A stretch of 64,000 bases of DNA from Caldibacillus thermoamylovorans (lineage in GTDB: Bacteria > Bacillota > Bacilli > Bacillales > Caldibacillaceae): positions 1-64,000 of the forward strand of contig NZ_CCRF01000079.1 in the NCBI RefSeq assembly GCF_000751775.1, read 5' to 3'. Under the pieces are notes generated by a model. It searched no databases, was not told the DNA's origin, and worked only from the letters and a program-made list of their open reading frames with translations. Position numbers and translations under genes: made by a program. Below are positions 8,796 through 17,847 of the stretch, one piece after another; within the stretch, counting starts at the first letter, position 1, and each line of letters starts with the position of its first letter.

Positions 8796-8862
8796 TTCTG
8801 ACAATTATCTGTTGCTAGATCTACTTGGTTTAAATCTAGTAATCTAACATCATTTGTCAGAA
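8796..8862 (+). promoter_or_regulatory. Nested dyad upstream of livK with CodY-like half sites
   Basis: The outer arms TTCTGACAA (8796-8804) and TTGTCAGAA (8854-8862) are perfect complements. Inside them CTAGAT and ATCTAG form a second pair. The outer arms resemble the CodY box AATTTTCWGAAAATT (about 9-10 of 14 defined positions each). CodY control of a branched-chain amino acid importer would make sense. The same sequence could also fold as a leader RNA stem, and no T-run follows, so it is not a terminator. Confidence 0.45.
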
Positions 8863-8892
8863 TTATCACTGAATTATAAAAGGGGGATATGT

Positions 8893-10092
8893 ATGAAAAG
8901 TAGTATTAAGAAAATTTTGGTGGCCTCTACATTGTTTGCCGGTGTATTGGCCGGTTGTTCCGGGGGGCACAATTCTTCCGGTGGTAATTCCGGTGGTGGT
9001 GATGCCAAAGGAGATACGATAAAAATTGGCGCAAACCTTGAGTTATCAGGAGAAGTAGCTTCCTACGGTCAATCAATTTCTGAAGGCATGGAATTAGCAA
9101 TTGAAGAAATCAACGCTAGCGGTGGTGTAGACGGCAAAAAAATAAAAGTGGTTAAAGTGGATAATAAATCAGACAACGCTGAGGCTGCCAGTGCTGCTAC
9201 CCGCTTAACAAGCCAAGAAAATGTACTGGCTATTATCGGTGCGGCAACCAGTGGGAATACGATTGCACAAGCACAAATCGCAAATGATACGAAAACAATC
9301 TTGTTATCACCATCCGGAACGGCTCCAAATGTTACTGAAAATGAAGATGGTTCCATTAATGAGTATGTGTTCCGTACGTCTTATATTGATCCGTTCCAAG
9401 GTACGGTAGCTGCAAACTTTGCCGCAAAGGAATTAGGTGTAAAAACGGCTGCCATTTATAGTGACAGTGCCAGTGACTATGCAAAGGGTCTGGCTGCCGC
9501 ATTTAAAGAAACATTCCAGAAGGCCGGCGGAAAAATCGTTGCCGAGGAATCTTATGTAGCCGGTGATACAGATTTCCGTTCCACTTTAACTCGGATTAAA
9601 TCTGCCAATCCGGAATTCGTATTTATTCCCGGCTATTATGAAGAAGTTGGATTAATTGTTAAACAAGCCCGTGAATCAGGTGTGACTGTGCCGTTAATGG
9701 GCGCTGATGGTTGGGATTCACCGACACTTGTTGATTTGGCCGGTAAAGATGCGTTAAACAATACATTTATTACCAACCACTATTCAGCTCAAGACCCGGA
9801 TACAAAGATCCAGGAATTCGTAACAAAATTTAAAGAAAAATATAAAGATAAATCACCTGACGCATTTAACGCATTAGGTTATGATTCTGTTTATCTATTA
9901 GTGGATGCAATTAAACGTGCAGGAAGCTTAGATCGGGAAGCCGTTAAGGATGCGTTGGCAGAAACAAAAGACATTTCACTTGTAACCGGTGTTGTTACGA
10001 TTGATAAAAAGCATAATCCGATAAAATCTGCAACCATTTTGGAATATGTGGACGGAGAGCAAAAATTTAAAGCAAAAGTTGATCCGGAATAA
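8893..10092 (+). CDS. livK: Branched-chain amino acid ABC transporter, substrate-binding lipoprotein
   Basis: Periplasmic-binding-type lipoprotein of 399 residues that should capture leucine, isoleucine or valine outside the membrane. A signal peptide ends in the lipobox LAGC at about residue 23, then a Ser/Gly-rich linker leads to the type I binding fold (IKIGANLELSGEVASYGQ). ATG at 8893 has AAAGGGGG upstream, whereas the ORF extension to 8854 lacks a ribosome site. It is first in a five-gene operon in the order binding protein, two permeases, two ATPases. A hairpin with T-run after the gene probably keeps expression of the binding protein higher than that of the rest. Confidence 0.93.
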   Translation: MKSSIKKILVASTLFAGVLAGCSGGHNSSGGNSGGGDAKGDTIKIGANLELSGEVASYGQSISEGMELAIEEINASGGVDGKKIKVVKVDNKSDNAEAASAATRLTSQENVLAIIGAATSGNTIAQAQIANDTKTILLSPSGTAPNVTENEDGSINEYVFRTSYIDPFQGTVAANFAAKELGVKTAAIYSDSASDYAKGLAAAFKETFQKAGGKIVAEESYVAGDTDFRSTLTRIKSANPEFVFIPGYYEEVGLIVKQARESGVTVPLMGADGWDSPTLVDLAGKDALNNTFITNHYSAQDPDTKIQEFVTKFKEKYKDKSPDAFNALGYDSVYLLVDAIKRAGSLDREAVKDALAETKDISLVTGVVTIDKKHNPIKSATILEYVDGEQKFKAKVDPE

Positions 10093-10123
10093 TGGTGAGA
10101 CGACTTTTCACGCACAGCAAAAT

Positions 10124-10146
10124 GGGAGGTCTTTTCCTCCCTTTTT
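10124..10146 (+). terminator. Partial terminator inside the liv operon
   Basis: The stem GGGAGG/CCTCCC is followed by five T residues in the 166-base gap between livK and livH. It probably attenuates transcription, since the same strand continues with livH to livF and no strong promoter is visible in the gap. Confidence 0.65.
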
Positions 10147-10258
10147 CCAGTTAAGCTAACAAGCACTTAAAATATAGGGAGTGCAGCTTAATAACTGCAA
10201 CTTCAACTTTGACCTTTTTCCGTTTAAGCCAACATGACTTATATAGGGAGTGAACATA

Positions 10259-11137
10259 ATGGAATGGATACAGCAGATTGTTAACGGCATATCACTCGGT
10301 AGTATTTACGCATTGATTGCTCTCGGTTATACGATGGTATATGGAATTATTAAATTAATTAACTTTGCTCATGGTGATGTATTCATGATTGGCTCATTTG
10401 TCGGCTTTTTCGCAATTACCGGCTGGAACCTCGGTTTCTTTCCCGCCTTATTATTATCGATGACGGTTTGTGCAATTCTCGGGGTTATTATCGAACGGGT
10501 TGCTTATAAACGGTTAAGAAACTCAACTAGAATTGCCGCCTTAATTACCGCAATCGGTGTATCTTTGTTGATTGAATACGTAGTCATCTACTTCCGTGGA
10601 GCCCAACCGGAAGCATATCCGAAAGAAATTTTGCCTGCTAAATCATTTGAACTGTTTGGAGCGAAAATCGACAGTCAATCGCTTTATATATTACTAATTA
10701 CAATTGTCCTAATGGTTCTCCTTCAATTTATTGTTCATCGTACCAAAATCGGCAAAGCTATGCGAGCAGTGAGTCATGATCAAGATGCTGCCCAGCTTAT
10801 GGGAATAAATGTAGATACAACCATTTCCGCAACATTTGCCATCGGTTCTGCCTTGGCCGGTGCCGCCGGAGTCATATTCGGACTATATTATATTAAAATT
10901 GATCCTTTAATGGGGATTATCCCGGGATTAAAAGCTTTTATCGCAGCTGTATTGGGTGGAATCGGGATTATTCCCGGCGCTATGGTCGGCGGTTTCATCC
11001 TTGGAATTGTGGAAGTTATCGTCAGTGCCTTTGGTTTTTCCTCATGGCGAGACGCCGCAGCTTTCATTATCCTAATCCTGATTCTCATTTTTAGACCATC
11101 CGGCATCTTTGGAAAAAATACGCGGGAGAAAGTGTAG
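10259..11137 (+). CDS. livH: Branched-chain amino acid ABC transporter permease LivH
   Basis: Integral membrane permease of 292 residues, with about eight hydrophobic segments and the family pattern GSIYALIALGYTMVYGII at the N-terminus. It forms the channel with LivM. ATG at 10259 has GGGAGTG seven bases upstream; GTG at 10250 would overlap that site. A phrase around the ribosome site (TATAGGGAGTG) also occurs at 10175-10185, suggesting a small duplication in the intergenic stretch. Confidence 0.93.
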   Translation: MEWIQQIVNGISLGSIYALIALGYTMVYGIIKLINFAHGDVFMIGSFVGFFAITGWNLGFFPALLLSMTVCAILGVIIERVAYKRLRNSTRIAALITAIGVSLLIEYVVIYFRGAQPEAYPKEILPAKSFELFGAKIDSQSLYILLITIVLMVLLQFIVHRTKIGKAMRAVSHDQDAAQLMGINVDTTISATFAIGSALAGAAGVIFGLYYIKIDPLMGIIPGLKAFIAAVLGGIGIIPGAMVGGFILGIVEVIVSAFGFSSWRDAAAFIILILILIFRPSGIFGKNTREKV

Positions 11138-11148
11138 GTGAAATGGAT

Positions 11149-12108
11149 ATGAAAAAGAGTAAAAGCTTTTTTCTCATGTTCGGGCTTGCGGTTGTGATCT
11201 ATGCCGTTATTCAATTTTTATTATATAACGGAATATTAAACCCGTTTTATGAAAATACATTGATTACCATATTAATTAATATTATGCTGGCAGTCAGCCT
11301 CCATCTGGTCATCGGGATTACCGGTCAGTTTTCCATCGGTCATGCCGGATTTTTGGCGATTGGCGCTTATATTGCCGCTATATTTACGATGAAATTACAA
11401 ATGCCGTTTATTGTGGCTCTCATTGCGGCAGGTCTTGCGGCAGCCATTGCCGGACTGATTGTCGGTATTCCCAGCCTGCGTTTACGAGGAGACTACTTGG
11501 CCATCGCCACATTAGGTTTTGCTGAAATTATTCGCATTGTCTTCTTGAACTGGGATTTTGTCGGTGGTGCCCGAGGAATGATGATCACCCGGATGACAGA
11601 TTGGACCATTGCCTTTATTTGTACCATTCTCACCATACTTGTGATCGCCAATTTTACAAATTCCCGACACGGACGAGCCTGTATTTCCATCCGCGAAGAT
11701 GAAATAGCCGCTGATGCAATGGGAATTAATACGACATACTATAAAGTCATTGCCTTTGTACTCGGTTCCTTTTTTGCCGGTATTGCAGGCGGATTGTATT
11801 CCCATAATTTTTATATTATCCAGCCGGGTAACTTCGGATTTCTTAAGTCCTTTGATATTTTAATTTTTGTTGTTTTAGGTGGTCTAGGCAGTATGTCCGG
11901 TGCTGTCATTTCCGCAATTTTATTAACCATTATTTCAACATTTTTACAAGAATATTCAGAAACAAGGATGATTATTTACAGCCTTGTCCTAATTATTGTT
12001 ATGTTATACCGACCACAAGGGTTAATGGGGACAAAAGAAATTACCCAACTTTTTCAAAAGAAAAAGAGTTTCAAAGGGGGCAAACAATATGGTCATTTCG
12101 AAAGCTGA
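11149..12108 (+). CDS. livM: Branched-chain amino acid ABC transporter permease LivM
   Basis: Second channel subunit, 319 residues, with many membrane segments and the family phrase GQFSIGHAGFLAIGAYIAA near residue 60. ATG at 11149 is chosen because AGGTG then sits eight bases upstream; ATG at 11143 would be only two bases from it. The 3' end overlaps livG by 20 bases, so translation of the two is probably coupled. Confidence 0.92.
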   Translation: MKKSKSFFLMFGLAVVIYAVIQFLLYNGILNPFYENTLITILINIMLAVSLHLVIGITGQFSIGHAGFLAIGAYIAAIFTMKLQMPFIVALIAAGLAAAIAGLIVGIPSLRLRGDYLAIATLGFAEIIRIVFLNWDFVGGARGMMITRMTDWTIAFICTILTILVIANFTNSRHGRACISIREDEIAADAMGINTTYYKVIAFVLGSFFAGIAGGLYSHNFYIIQPGNFGFLKSFDILIFVVLGGLGSMSGAVISAILLTIISTFLQEYSETRMIIYSLVLIIVMLYRPQGLMGTKEITQLFQKKKSFKGGKQYGHFES

Positions 12109-12886
12109 GCCTCTTCTCGATGTTCAAAATCTCGGTATCCGCTTTGGCGGTTTGAAAGCTGTATCTGACTTCAATATGACCATTAACCAAGGAGAATTGT
12201 TAGGTTTAATCGGTCCGAACGGTGCCGGAAAGACGACAATTTTCAACCTGTTAACAGGCGTCTATGCCCCAACAGAGGGTCAAATTATTTTTACCGGTAA
12301 AAAAATTAGTGGACTTCCGCCTTTTAAAGTAACAAGAAAAGGAATTAGTCGTACGTTCCAAAATATCCGTTTGTTTAAAGAATTATCCGTTTTGGACAAT
12401 GTAAAAATTGCCTATCATCCTTTGGCGACACATAGTATTTTCAGTTCCATATTGCGCCTTCCTTCCCATTTTACAAACGAAAAGGAAATGGAAGAAAAAG
12501 CAATTGGGTTTTTAAAAATTTTCGGACTTGATCATTTAAAAGATGAAAAAGCAAAAAATCTTCCTTACGGGGGGCAGAGACGATTGGAAATTGCCCGGGC
12601 ACTGGCCGCTGAACCTAAGCTGTTATTATTGGATGAACCTGCAGCCGGAATGAACCCGCAGGAAACGAAAGAATTGATGGAACTTATCGCTTTTATCCGA
12701 GAAAAATTTAATTTAACGATTCTGCTTATTGAGCACGACATGAAACTGGTTATGGGAATTTGTGAAAGAATCTTTGTACTCGACCACGGTCAATTAATTG
12801 CCCAAGGGTTACCTGAAGAAATTCGTAAACATCCAAAGGTTATTGAAGCATATTTAGGTGAAGAGGTTGGTGAAGACCATGCTTAA
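12089..12886 (+). CDS. livG: Branched-chain amino acid ABC transporter ATPase LivG
   Basis: Cytosolic ATPase of 265 residues energising LivHM. Walker A is GPNGAGKTT near residue 43 and Walker B is LLLLDEPAAGMNP near residue 182. The signature segment is LPYGGQRRLEIARALA; the usual LSGGQ is replaced by LPYGGQ, as is normal for LivG. The start lies inside livM with AAAGGGGG upstream. It overlaps livF by eight bases. Confidence 0.94.
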   Translation: MVISKAEPLLDVQNLGIRFGGLKAVSDFNMTINQGELLGLIGPNGAGKTTIFNLLTGVYAPTEGQIIFTGKKISGLPPFKVTRKGISRTFQNIRLFKELSVLDNVKIAYHPLATHSIFSSILRLPSHFTNEKEMEEKAIGFLKIFGLDHLKDEKAKNLPYGGQRRLEIARALAAEPKLLLLDEPAAGMNPQETKELMELIAFIREKFNLTILLIEHDMKLVMGICERIFVLDHGQLIAQGLPEEIRKHPKVIEAYLGEEVGEDHA

Positions 12887-13586
12887 AGTGGAAGGGATTG
12901 ATGTTTTTTACGGCAATATTCAAGCGTTAAAAAATGTTTCGTTAACCGTGGAAGAAAAAGAAATTGTAACCCTAATTGGGGCAAATGGAGCAGGAAAAAC
13001 AACGCTTTTAAAAACATTATCCGGATTATTGCGACCAACTGCCGGAACAATACAATATTTAGGTGAATCCATTCGTGTAAAACCCGTTCAATCGATTGTG
13101 AAAGCCGGGATTTCCCATGTTCCCGAGGGGCGAAGAGTTTTTGCCAATATGACTGTGGAGGAAAACCTTGACCTCGGCGCTTATTTACGGAAGGATAAAA
13201 AGGGAATAAAACAAGATTTGGACAAGGTATTTTCGTTGTTTCCAATATTGCATGAACGGCGGAACCAATTATCCGGAACTTTATCCGGCGGAGAACAGCA
13301 AATGCTGGCAATCGGTCGTGCACTTATGGCAAAACCAAAATTACTGTTGCTGGATGAACCGTCCATGGGCTTGGCTCCACTTTTAGTAAAACAAATTTTC
13401 AACATTATCCAAGAAATTAATAAGGACGGAACGACAATTTTGCTTGTGGAACAGAATGCACATATGGCCCTTTCCATCGCGAACCGGGCTTATGTTATCG
13501 AAACCGGTTCCGTTGTTTTATCCGGGAATGCATCAGAAATGCAAAACAGCGAAAAAGTAAAAGAAGCCTACTTGGGCGGAATATAA
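12879..13586 (+). CDS. livF: Branched-chain amino acid ABC transporter ATPase LivF
   Basis: Second ATPase, 235 residues. Walker A is GANGAGKTTL near residue 35, the signature LSGGEQQMLAIGRAL near residue 133 and Walker B LLLLDEPSMGLAP near residue 155. The start is ATG at 12879 inside the end of livG, with GGTTGGTGA upstream. It is the last gene of the liv operon and is followed by a terminator 12 bases after the stop. Confidence 0.94.
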   Translation: MLKVEGIDVFYGNIQALKNVSLTVEEKEIVTLIGANGAGKTTLLKTLSGLLRPTAGTIQYLGESIRVKPVQSIVKAGISHVPEGRRVFANMTVEENLDLGAYLRKDKKGIKQDLDKVFSLFPILHERRNQLSGTLSGGEQQMLAIGRALMAKPKLLLLDEPSMGLAPLLVKQIFNIIQEINKDGTTILLVEQNAHMALSIANRAYVIETGSVVLSGNASEMQNSEKVKEAYLGGI

Positions 13587-13597
13587 ATAAATGGCTT

Positions 13598-13627
13598 GGA
13601 CCGGGGAAGTTTTTCCTCGGTCCTTTT
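13598..13627 (+). terminator. Terminator of the liv operon
   Basis: The stem GGACCGGGGAA/TTCCTCGGTCC is followed by TTTTC. Confidence 0.85.
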
Positions 13628-13749
13628 CATCTACATTTCAAAATAAAGATGATAATGTAGCGCACATTTCTCGTTAAATAATTCTTATCGATCAAAAAAT
13701 TTCTAGTCTTTCGTTATTCGAAGTGAATAACTAAAACGGCAAGATCCCT

Positions 13750-14589
13750 TTATTCCTTTTTATCCTTTTTTTCCTTCTCCTCAGGCAACACAATCGAAGG
13801 TGTCAGTTGTCCGCCGCCGCTATTATAAAACTGCGGGACATCACCTTTCATTTCACCTGAAGCTAATAGTACATTTCGCTCAATCATTTTCATTTCCGAT
13901 GTAAATGGAACAAGCATTTGAATGCCGACTTTAATATGGAGGCGGATTTCAAACCATGTACTATTAATTTGATGTTCTTTTGTCGTTGTCTCAATATTCG
14001 ATTCAATATCACCGATGGCTTTAAATTCAACCGGAATATCAGGTCCTAAATTTGCCAATAAAATATGATCTGTAATTCTACCAAAAGGAACCTTAAATTG
14101 AATCCCACCCGCAGCACTTGGTTCAACTTCTTTAATTTCCCCATCTGTCGCAACGGCCGGCGAAAATCCATCCATATGCTCCATTGAATTAATATTTTTT
14201 AAAATTTGATTTGTGATCCGGTTTGCTGTATCTTCTATTTTTCCCATATTAAAAGAAGTTAATGTTGAATTTCCGTACGGATCTACTTTAATAATGTCAT
14301 TTAAATCGAGTCCGTTATCAATTTCTTGCCTGATTGATTTATTTATAATATATGTAGCCAAATTGATTGATTGTGATTCTGCGTACGCCATAAGTGTTGG
14401 CTTTAAGGCACTGTTGACTATCCATAATCCCAGTGATGTTGATAATAGAAAAAAGACAAAGGACAGTAAAACAACATAGCGAAACGGGAGTGGTTTCGGT
14501 TTTATCGGTTTATAAGGTTTATATACTTTATATGGCCTAAATGTTCGAAAAAACAGAGAACGTCGTGGATATCGGCGAAATTTTACCAA
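13750..14589 (-). CDS. yunB: Sporulation protein YunB-like
   Basis: Protein of 279 residues matching YunB, a sigma-E dependent sporulation protein of Bacillus. The basic N-terminal stretch is rich in Lys-Pro-Tyr repeats (about residues 18-35). One membrane helix follows (about residues 38-62), then an extracytoplasmic domain with a lysine-rich tail (KEKKDKKE). The start is TTG at 14589, with AAGGGGGGA upstream. That ribosome site is inside one arm of a strong hairpin (14594-14638), so translation may be controlled by structure. Confidence 0.82.
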   Translation of the reverse strand: MVKFRRYPRRSLFFRTFRPYKVYKPYKPIKPKPLPFRYVVLLSFVFFLLSTSLGLWIVNSALKPTLMAYAESQSINLATYIINKSIRQEIDNGLDLNDIIKVDPYGNSTLTSFNMGKIEDTANRITNQILKNINSMEHMDGFSPAVATDGEIKEVEPSAAGGIQFKVPFGRITDHILLANLGPDIPVEFKAIGDIESNIETTTKEHQINSTWFEIRLHIKVGIQMLVPFTSEMKMIERNVLLASGEMKGDVPQFYNSGGGQLTPSIVLPEEKEKKDKKE

Positions 14590-14593
14590 TAAT

Positions 14594-14638
14594 AAATCCC
14601 CCCTTACAAATTATACTTATGCTTGCAAAGGGGGATTT
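14594..14638 (-). promoter_or_regulatory. Hairpin covering the yunB ribosome site
   Basis: AAATCCCCC on the 5' side of the minus strand pairs with GGGGGATTT, which contains the yunB Shine-Dalgarno sequence. The 11-bp stem has a loop of about 20 bases. There is no T-run long enough for an efficient terminator, so sequestration of the ribosome site, with or without RNA-end protection for yunC, is the simplest reading. Confidence 0.5.
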
Positions 14639-14659
14639 AACGCTTATTTTTAAAATATT

Positions 14660-14959
14660 TTACATGAATAGTAGTGCTTCCTTCCCAATCATTCCCTTTT
14701 TAATTCCCCGGCTTTCCGCTTCCTCTGTTACAGATTCCAGTGGCGCATTTAACAATTCATCAATCGTTTTAACACCAACTGCTCTGGCGGCGATGATTTT
14801 CCGATCCTTTAAACGATTATTAAGCAAGTGAACATCTAAAGCACCACACATAATATAACCTTTCTCACTTGTGACAACCAATAATGTTGTTTTTGGCAAC
14901 TTTACGACAACCGCAATAAAAGTCCGATTTTCTATTGTTAAAGGTTTGATATCAATCAT
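14660..14959 (-). CDS. yunC: YunC-like protein (DUF1805)
   Basis: Conserved protein of 99 residues with the DUF1805 pattern: an N-terminal beta strand region, then TTLLVVTSEKGYIMCGALDV, then RKIIAARAVGVKTIDELL. The function is unknown. The start has AAAGGGGCG upstream. It lies between yunD and yunB as in B. subtilis. Confidence 0.83.
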   Translation of the reverse strand: MIDIKPLTIENRTFIAVVVKLPKTTLLVVTSEKGYIMCGALDVHLLNNRLKDRKIIAARAVGVKTIDELLNAPLESVTEEAESRGIKKGMIGKEALLFM

Positions 14960-15021
14960 TTTATTCGCCCCTTTCCATATTACATTATGAAAATAGGGAC
15001 GATATGTGCAGATATAACCGG

Positions 15022-16407
15022 TTAGTATTCGCTCTTTACCGGATAATTACACTTTAGTTTCCATCTGAGCAGGTCTCTTAAAAATTCCGGTAAGTAATAT
15101 TTTTTCTCAGCCCGGGTAATTTCCGGATAAAAGCGGGCAAATGTAAACATATCCAGCGTGGCAACCGTATAATTTTGCTCCATTTGAAGGTCTTCACCAT
15201 TAATTTGGATTTTTATCGCTGATCCTTGACAGCTGATTTCAATTTGATCATAAATGATTTTCCCAAAAATACTCCCGCGAAAACCAAATCCCTTGATTTC
15301 TAAAGTTGTATATTTATCATCTACCGTTTGGACGATGACTTCTTTTAATTCAGCACCGGTTAATCGCACAGTACACGGGTTAATCGGATGCGGACAGATC
15401 CGATGAATATCATAATCGGTCACTATGCCCGGACCTAAATGATCTAACAGAACACCTGCATTGAGAAAGGAACAATCTGCCTCGCACCATTCTGTTAAAG
15501 ACGCACATAACAATTGATTCAATTTTGTATGATGAAACCAGTCTGTTTCCAGTTTTTTTGGCAAATAGGCAACCGGATTAGACAGAAGTTCCTTTCCTTC
15601 TTCAATCAATCTTTGGTCAAAATTTTCTTCCTGATCTTCTTTATCCAAATTTCTTGACGGGATTAGTTCAGCCCTTTTTTTGATCGTTTTCTTTTCATGA
15701 TTTAGCAATAATTCTACTTTACCTAAGTTTAAGCCAAATTTACCGGTACAACATAATAAACAACCATTAACCCATTTTCCTTCAGGCAAAATATGATGAG
15801 TATGCGCACCTAAAATGACATCGACTTGTGGAAATTGTTCGGCAATCCTTTCATCATCAGACAGACCTAAATGGGATAGTATGATTAAAACATCCACTTT
15901 TTCCCGCACAATCGGAATCCACTTTTCCAACTCTGCAAATGGATTCGTTACCACCCAGTCCAGTGGTTCATAAAAATTAGTAAAGTTAATCGTCACACCA
16001 ATGACACCGATTTTCGTTTTCTGCAAGGTTTCATAAATGGTATATGGTTTCGCCCAATGTGGTCTGTTTCCTTCATTATCATATAAGTTGGCGACAATGC
16101 AATCAAATTGTGCTTCATCATAAAGGTGGAGTAAATCTTGATGTGATAAGGTAATGCCTTCATTATTGCCAATGGTAACAGCATGAAAACCAACGTCATT
16201 GAGCAGGCGAACATTCCCTTTCCCTAAAGTTGCTTCTGTAAATGGGTGGAACCGGTCTAAATGGTCACCGATATCAAATAAAAACATTGATTCATGCAAC
16301 TCTTTATGGATTTTCTTTTGCTTTAATAGTTTTTGGCGGATTCTTGGCCAATATTGAAAATGACTGTGTAAGTCATTCGTATGATAAATTATAATCTTTT
16401 CATTCAT
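15022..16407 (-). CDS. yunD: Metallophosphatase of the 5'-nucleotidase/YunD family
   Basis: Protein of 461 residues with an N-terminal calcineurin-like metallophosphatase domain and a C-terminal 5'-nucleotidase domain. Metal ligands are visible in order: HTNDLHSH near residue 7, FDIGDHLDR near residue 43, GNNEG near residue 78, ILSHLG near residue 173 and GAHTHH near residue 197. No signal peptide is present, so it should be cytosolic, unlike exported 5'-nucleotidases. ATG at 16407 has GAGGGA upstream; the longer ORF starting at 16431 is not supported. Confidence 0.87.
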   Translation of the reverse strand: MNEKIIIYHTNDLHSHFQYWPRIRQKLLKQKKIHKELHESMFLFDIGDHLDRFHPFTEATLGKGNVRLLNDVGFHAVTIGNNEGITLSHQDLLHLYDEAQFDCIVANLYDNEGNRPHWAKPYTIYETLQKTKIGVIGVTINFTNFYEPLDWVVTNPFAELEKWIPIVREKVDVLIILSHLGLSDDERIAEQFPQVDVILGAHTHHILPEGKWVNGCLLCCTGKFGLNLGKVELLLNHEKKTIKKRAELIPSRNLDKEDQEENFDQRLIEEGKELLSNPVAYLPKKLETDWFHHTKLNQLLCASLTEWCEADCSFLNAGVLLDHLGPGIVTDYDIHRICPHPINPCTVRLTGAELKEVIVQTVDDKYTTLEIKGFGFRGSIFGKIIYDQIEISCQGSAIKIQINGEDLQMEQNYTVATLDMFTFARFYPEITRAEKKYYLPEFLRDLLRWKLKCNYPVKSEY

Positions 16408-16524
16408 CTTATGTCCCTCAATGTTTAGCAATTTTTGAGGCTGAAAGAGGCCTGCTCTTACTTAAATTCTATCATTTTAGTATGTGAATATCCACCTCGT
16501 ACATGTTTAGGTAATTTGTATCAT

Positions 16525-16571
16525 ACAAAAAAAGAGAAGGGTATTTCCAATTTACCGTTCGCATTCCCTTC
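16525..16571 (-). terminator. Terminator of the serC-serA unit
   Basis: On the minus strand GAAGGG...CCCTTC is followed by CTTTTTTT. The stem is short with a long loop, so strength is uncertain. Confidence 0.55.
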
Positions 16572-16665
16572 CCTGCCGAAAACATATCCATTAAAAGCAA
16601 TGATATATTTAGATTGTTATAATCTTTGTTTTTGCACCCTGCCGAAAAACCTATCCAAATTACAA

Positions 16666-17835
16666 TTAAATAATCCTCACTTTTATCACACCATTTATTC
16701 GGCTAATATTCACCGTTAGTTCATTCCGTACTTCGCTTGGAATACCATTATCAATATCAATCATTGTATAGGCAAATGCTCCTTTACTGCCATTAACCAT
16801 ATTTGCAATATTGATCGAATGATTAGCAAGATAACTCGTAATTTGACCGACCATATTCGGTATGTTTTTATGAATAATCGAAAGTCTCTTATTCCCGACA
16901 TACGGCATGCTGATGTTTGGGAAATTAACAGAGTTTTGAATATTGCCGGTTTCTAAATATTCCTTAATTTGGTTGGCAGCCATATAGGCACAATTTTCTT
17001 CGGCTTCCGTTGTTGAAGCACCTAAATGCGGAAGTGCGACAACATTTTTCATTTGTAAAATTCTTTCTGTCGGAAAATCGGTTATATAGCCGGCAATTTT
17101 CCTTTCTTGAAGAGCGATCTCCAAGTCGTCTTCGTTTACTAACTCACCCCGGGAAAAATTAAAAATATGCACATGATTTTGCATGATTTCGAAAGCATTT
17201 TGGTTAAGCATCCCTTTTGTTTCTGATGTCAAAGGCACATGGATGGTAATGTAGTCACATGATTGGAAAATTTCATTGACACTTTCCGCTCTCTTTATAT
17301 TTCGCGATAATTGCCAAGCTGCATTAACCGAAATGAACGGGTCATAAACCATAACCTCCATTCCTAATGCATGTGCATCATTAGCAACTAGCACGCCAAC
17401 TTTTCCAACACCAATCACACCAAGTTTCTTCCCGGAAATCTCCGTTCCTACAAATTGCTTTTTCCCGTTTTCAACAAGCTTTGGAACATTTTCTCCCTCA
17501 CCAATTAATGATTTCGTCCAGCTAACTGCTTCCACTAAATGCCTGGAAGTTGCTATTAAACTCATAAGTAATAATTCTTTCACCGCATTGGCATTGGCAC
17601 CGGGCGTATTAAAGACCACTATCCCTTCCTCTGTCAAACGATCAACAGGAATATTATTTACACCGGCACCTGCCCGGGCAATTGCCTTGACAGATTCGGG
17701 AATCACTTCTTCATGTAAGTTATAGCTACGTAATAAAATGGCATCCGGATAATCACTTGCATTTATTTCATAGTTATCGGTAAAAACATCAAGACCTCTT
17801 TTGGCAATTGAATTATATGTGCGGATGGAATACAT
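16666..17835 (-). CDS. serA: D-3-phosphoglycerate dehydrogenase, short ACT-domain form
   Basis: First enzyme of serine synthesis, oxidising 3-phosphoglycerate to 3-phosphohydroxypyruvate with NAD+. It has 389 residues. The Rossmann motif GVIGVGKVGVLVA is near residue 140, the catalytic arginine in FNFSRGELV near residue 227, and the histidine in LPHLGAST near residue 276. A C-terminal ACT-type domain from about residue 315 probably gives serine feedback. It lacks the extra intervening domain of the roughly 525-residue B. subtilis SerA. It lies 12 bases after serC, forming a two-gene serine operon. Confidence 0.9.
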   Translation of the reverse strand: MYSIRTYNSIAKRGLDVFTDNYEINASDYPDAILLRSYNLHEEVIPESVKAIARAGAGVNNIPVDRLTEEGIVVFNTPGANANAVKELLLMSLIATSRHLVEAVSWTKSLIGEGENVPKLVENGKKQFVGTEISGKKLGVIGVGKVGVLVANDAHALGMEVMVYDPFISVNAAWQLSRNIKRAESVNEIFQSCDYITIHVPLTSETKGMLNQNAFEIMQNHVHIFNFSRGELVNEDDLEIALQERKIAGYITDFPTERILQMKNVVALPHLGASTTEAEENCAYMAANQIKEYLETGNIQNSVNFPNISMPYVGNKRLSIIHKNIPNMVGQITSYLANHSINIANMVNGSKGAFAYTMIDIDNGIPSEVRNELTVNISRINGVIKVRII

Positions 17836-17847
17836 GCTTTCAACCCC

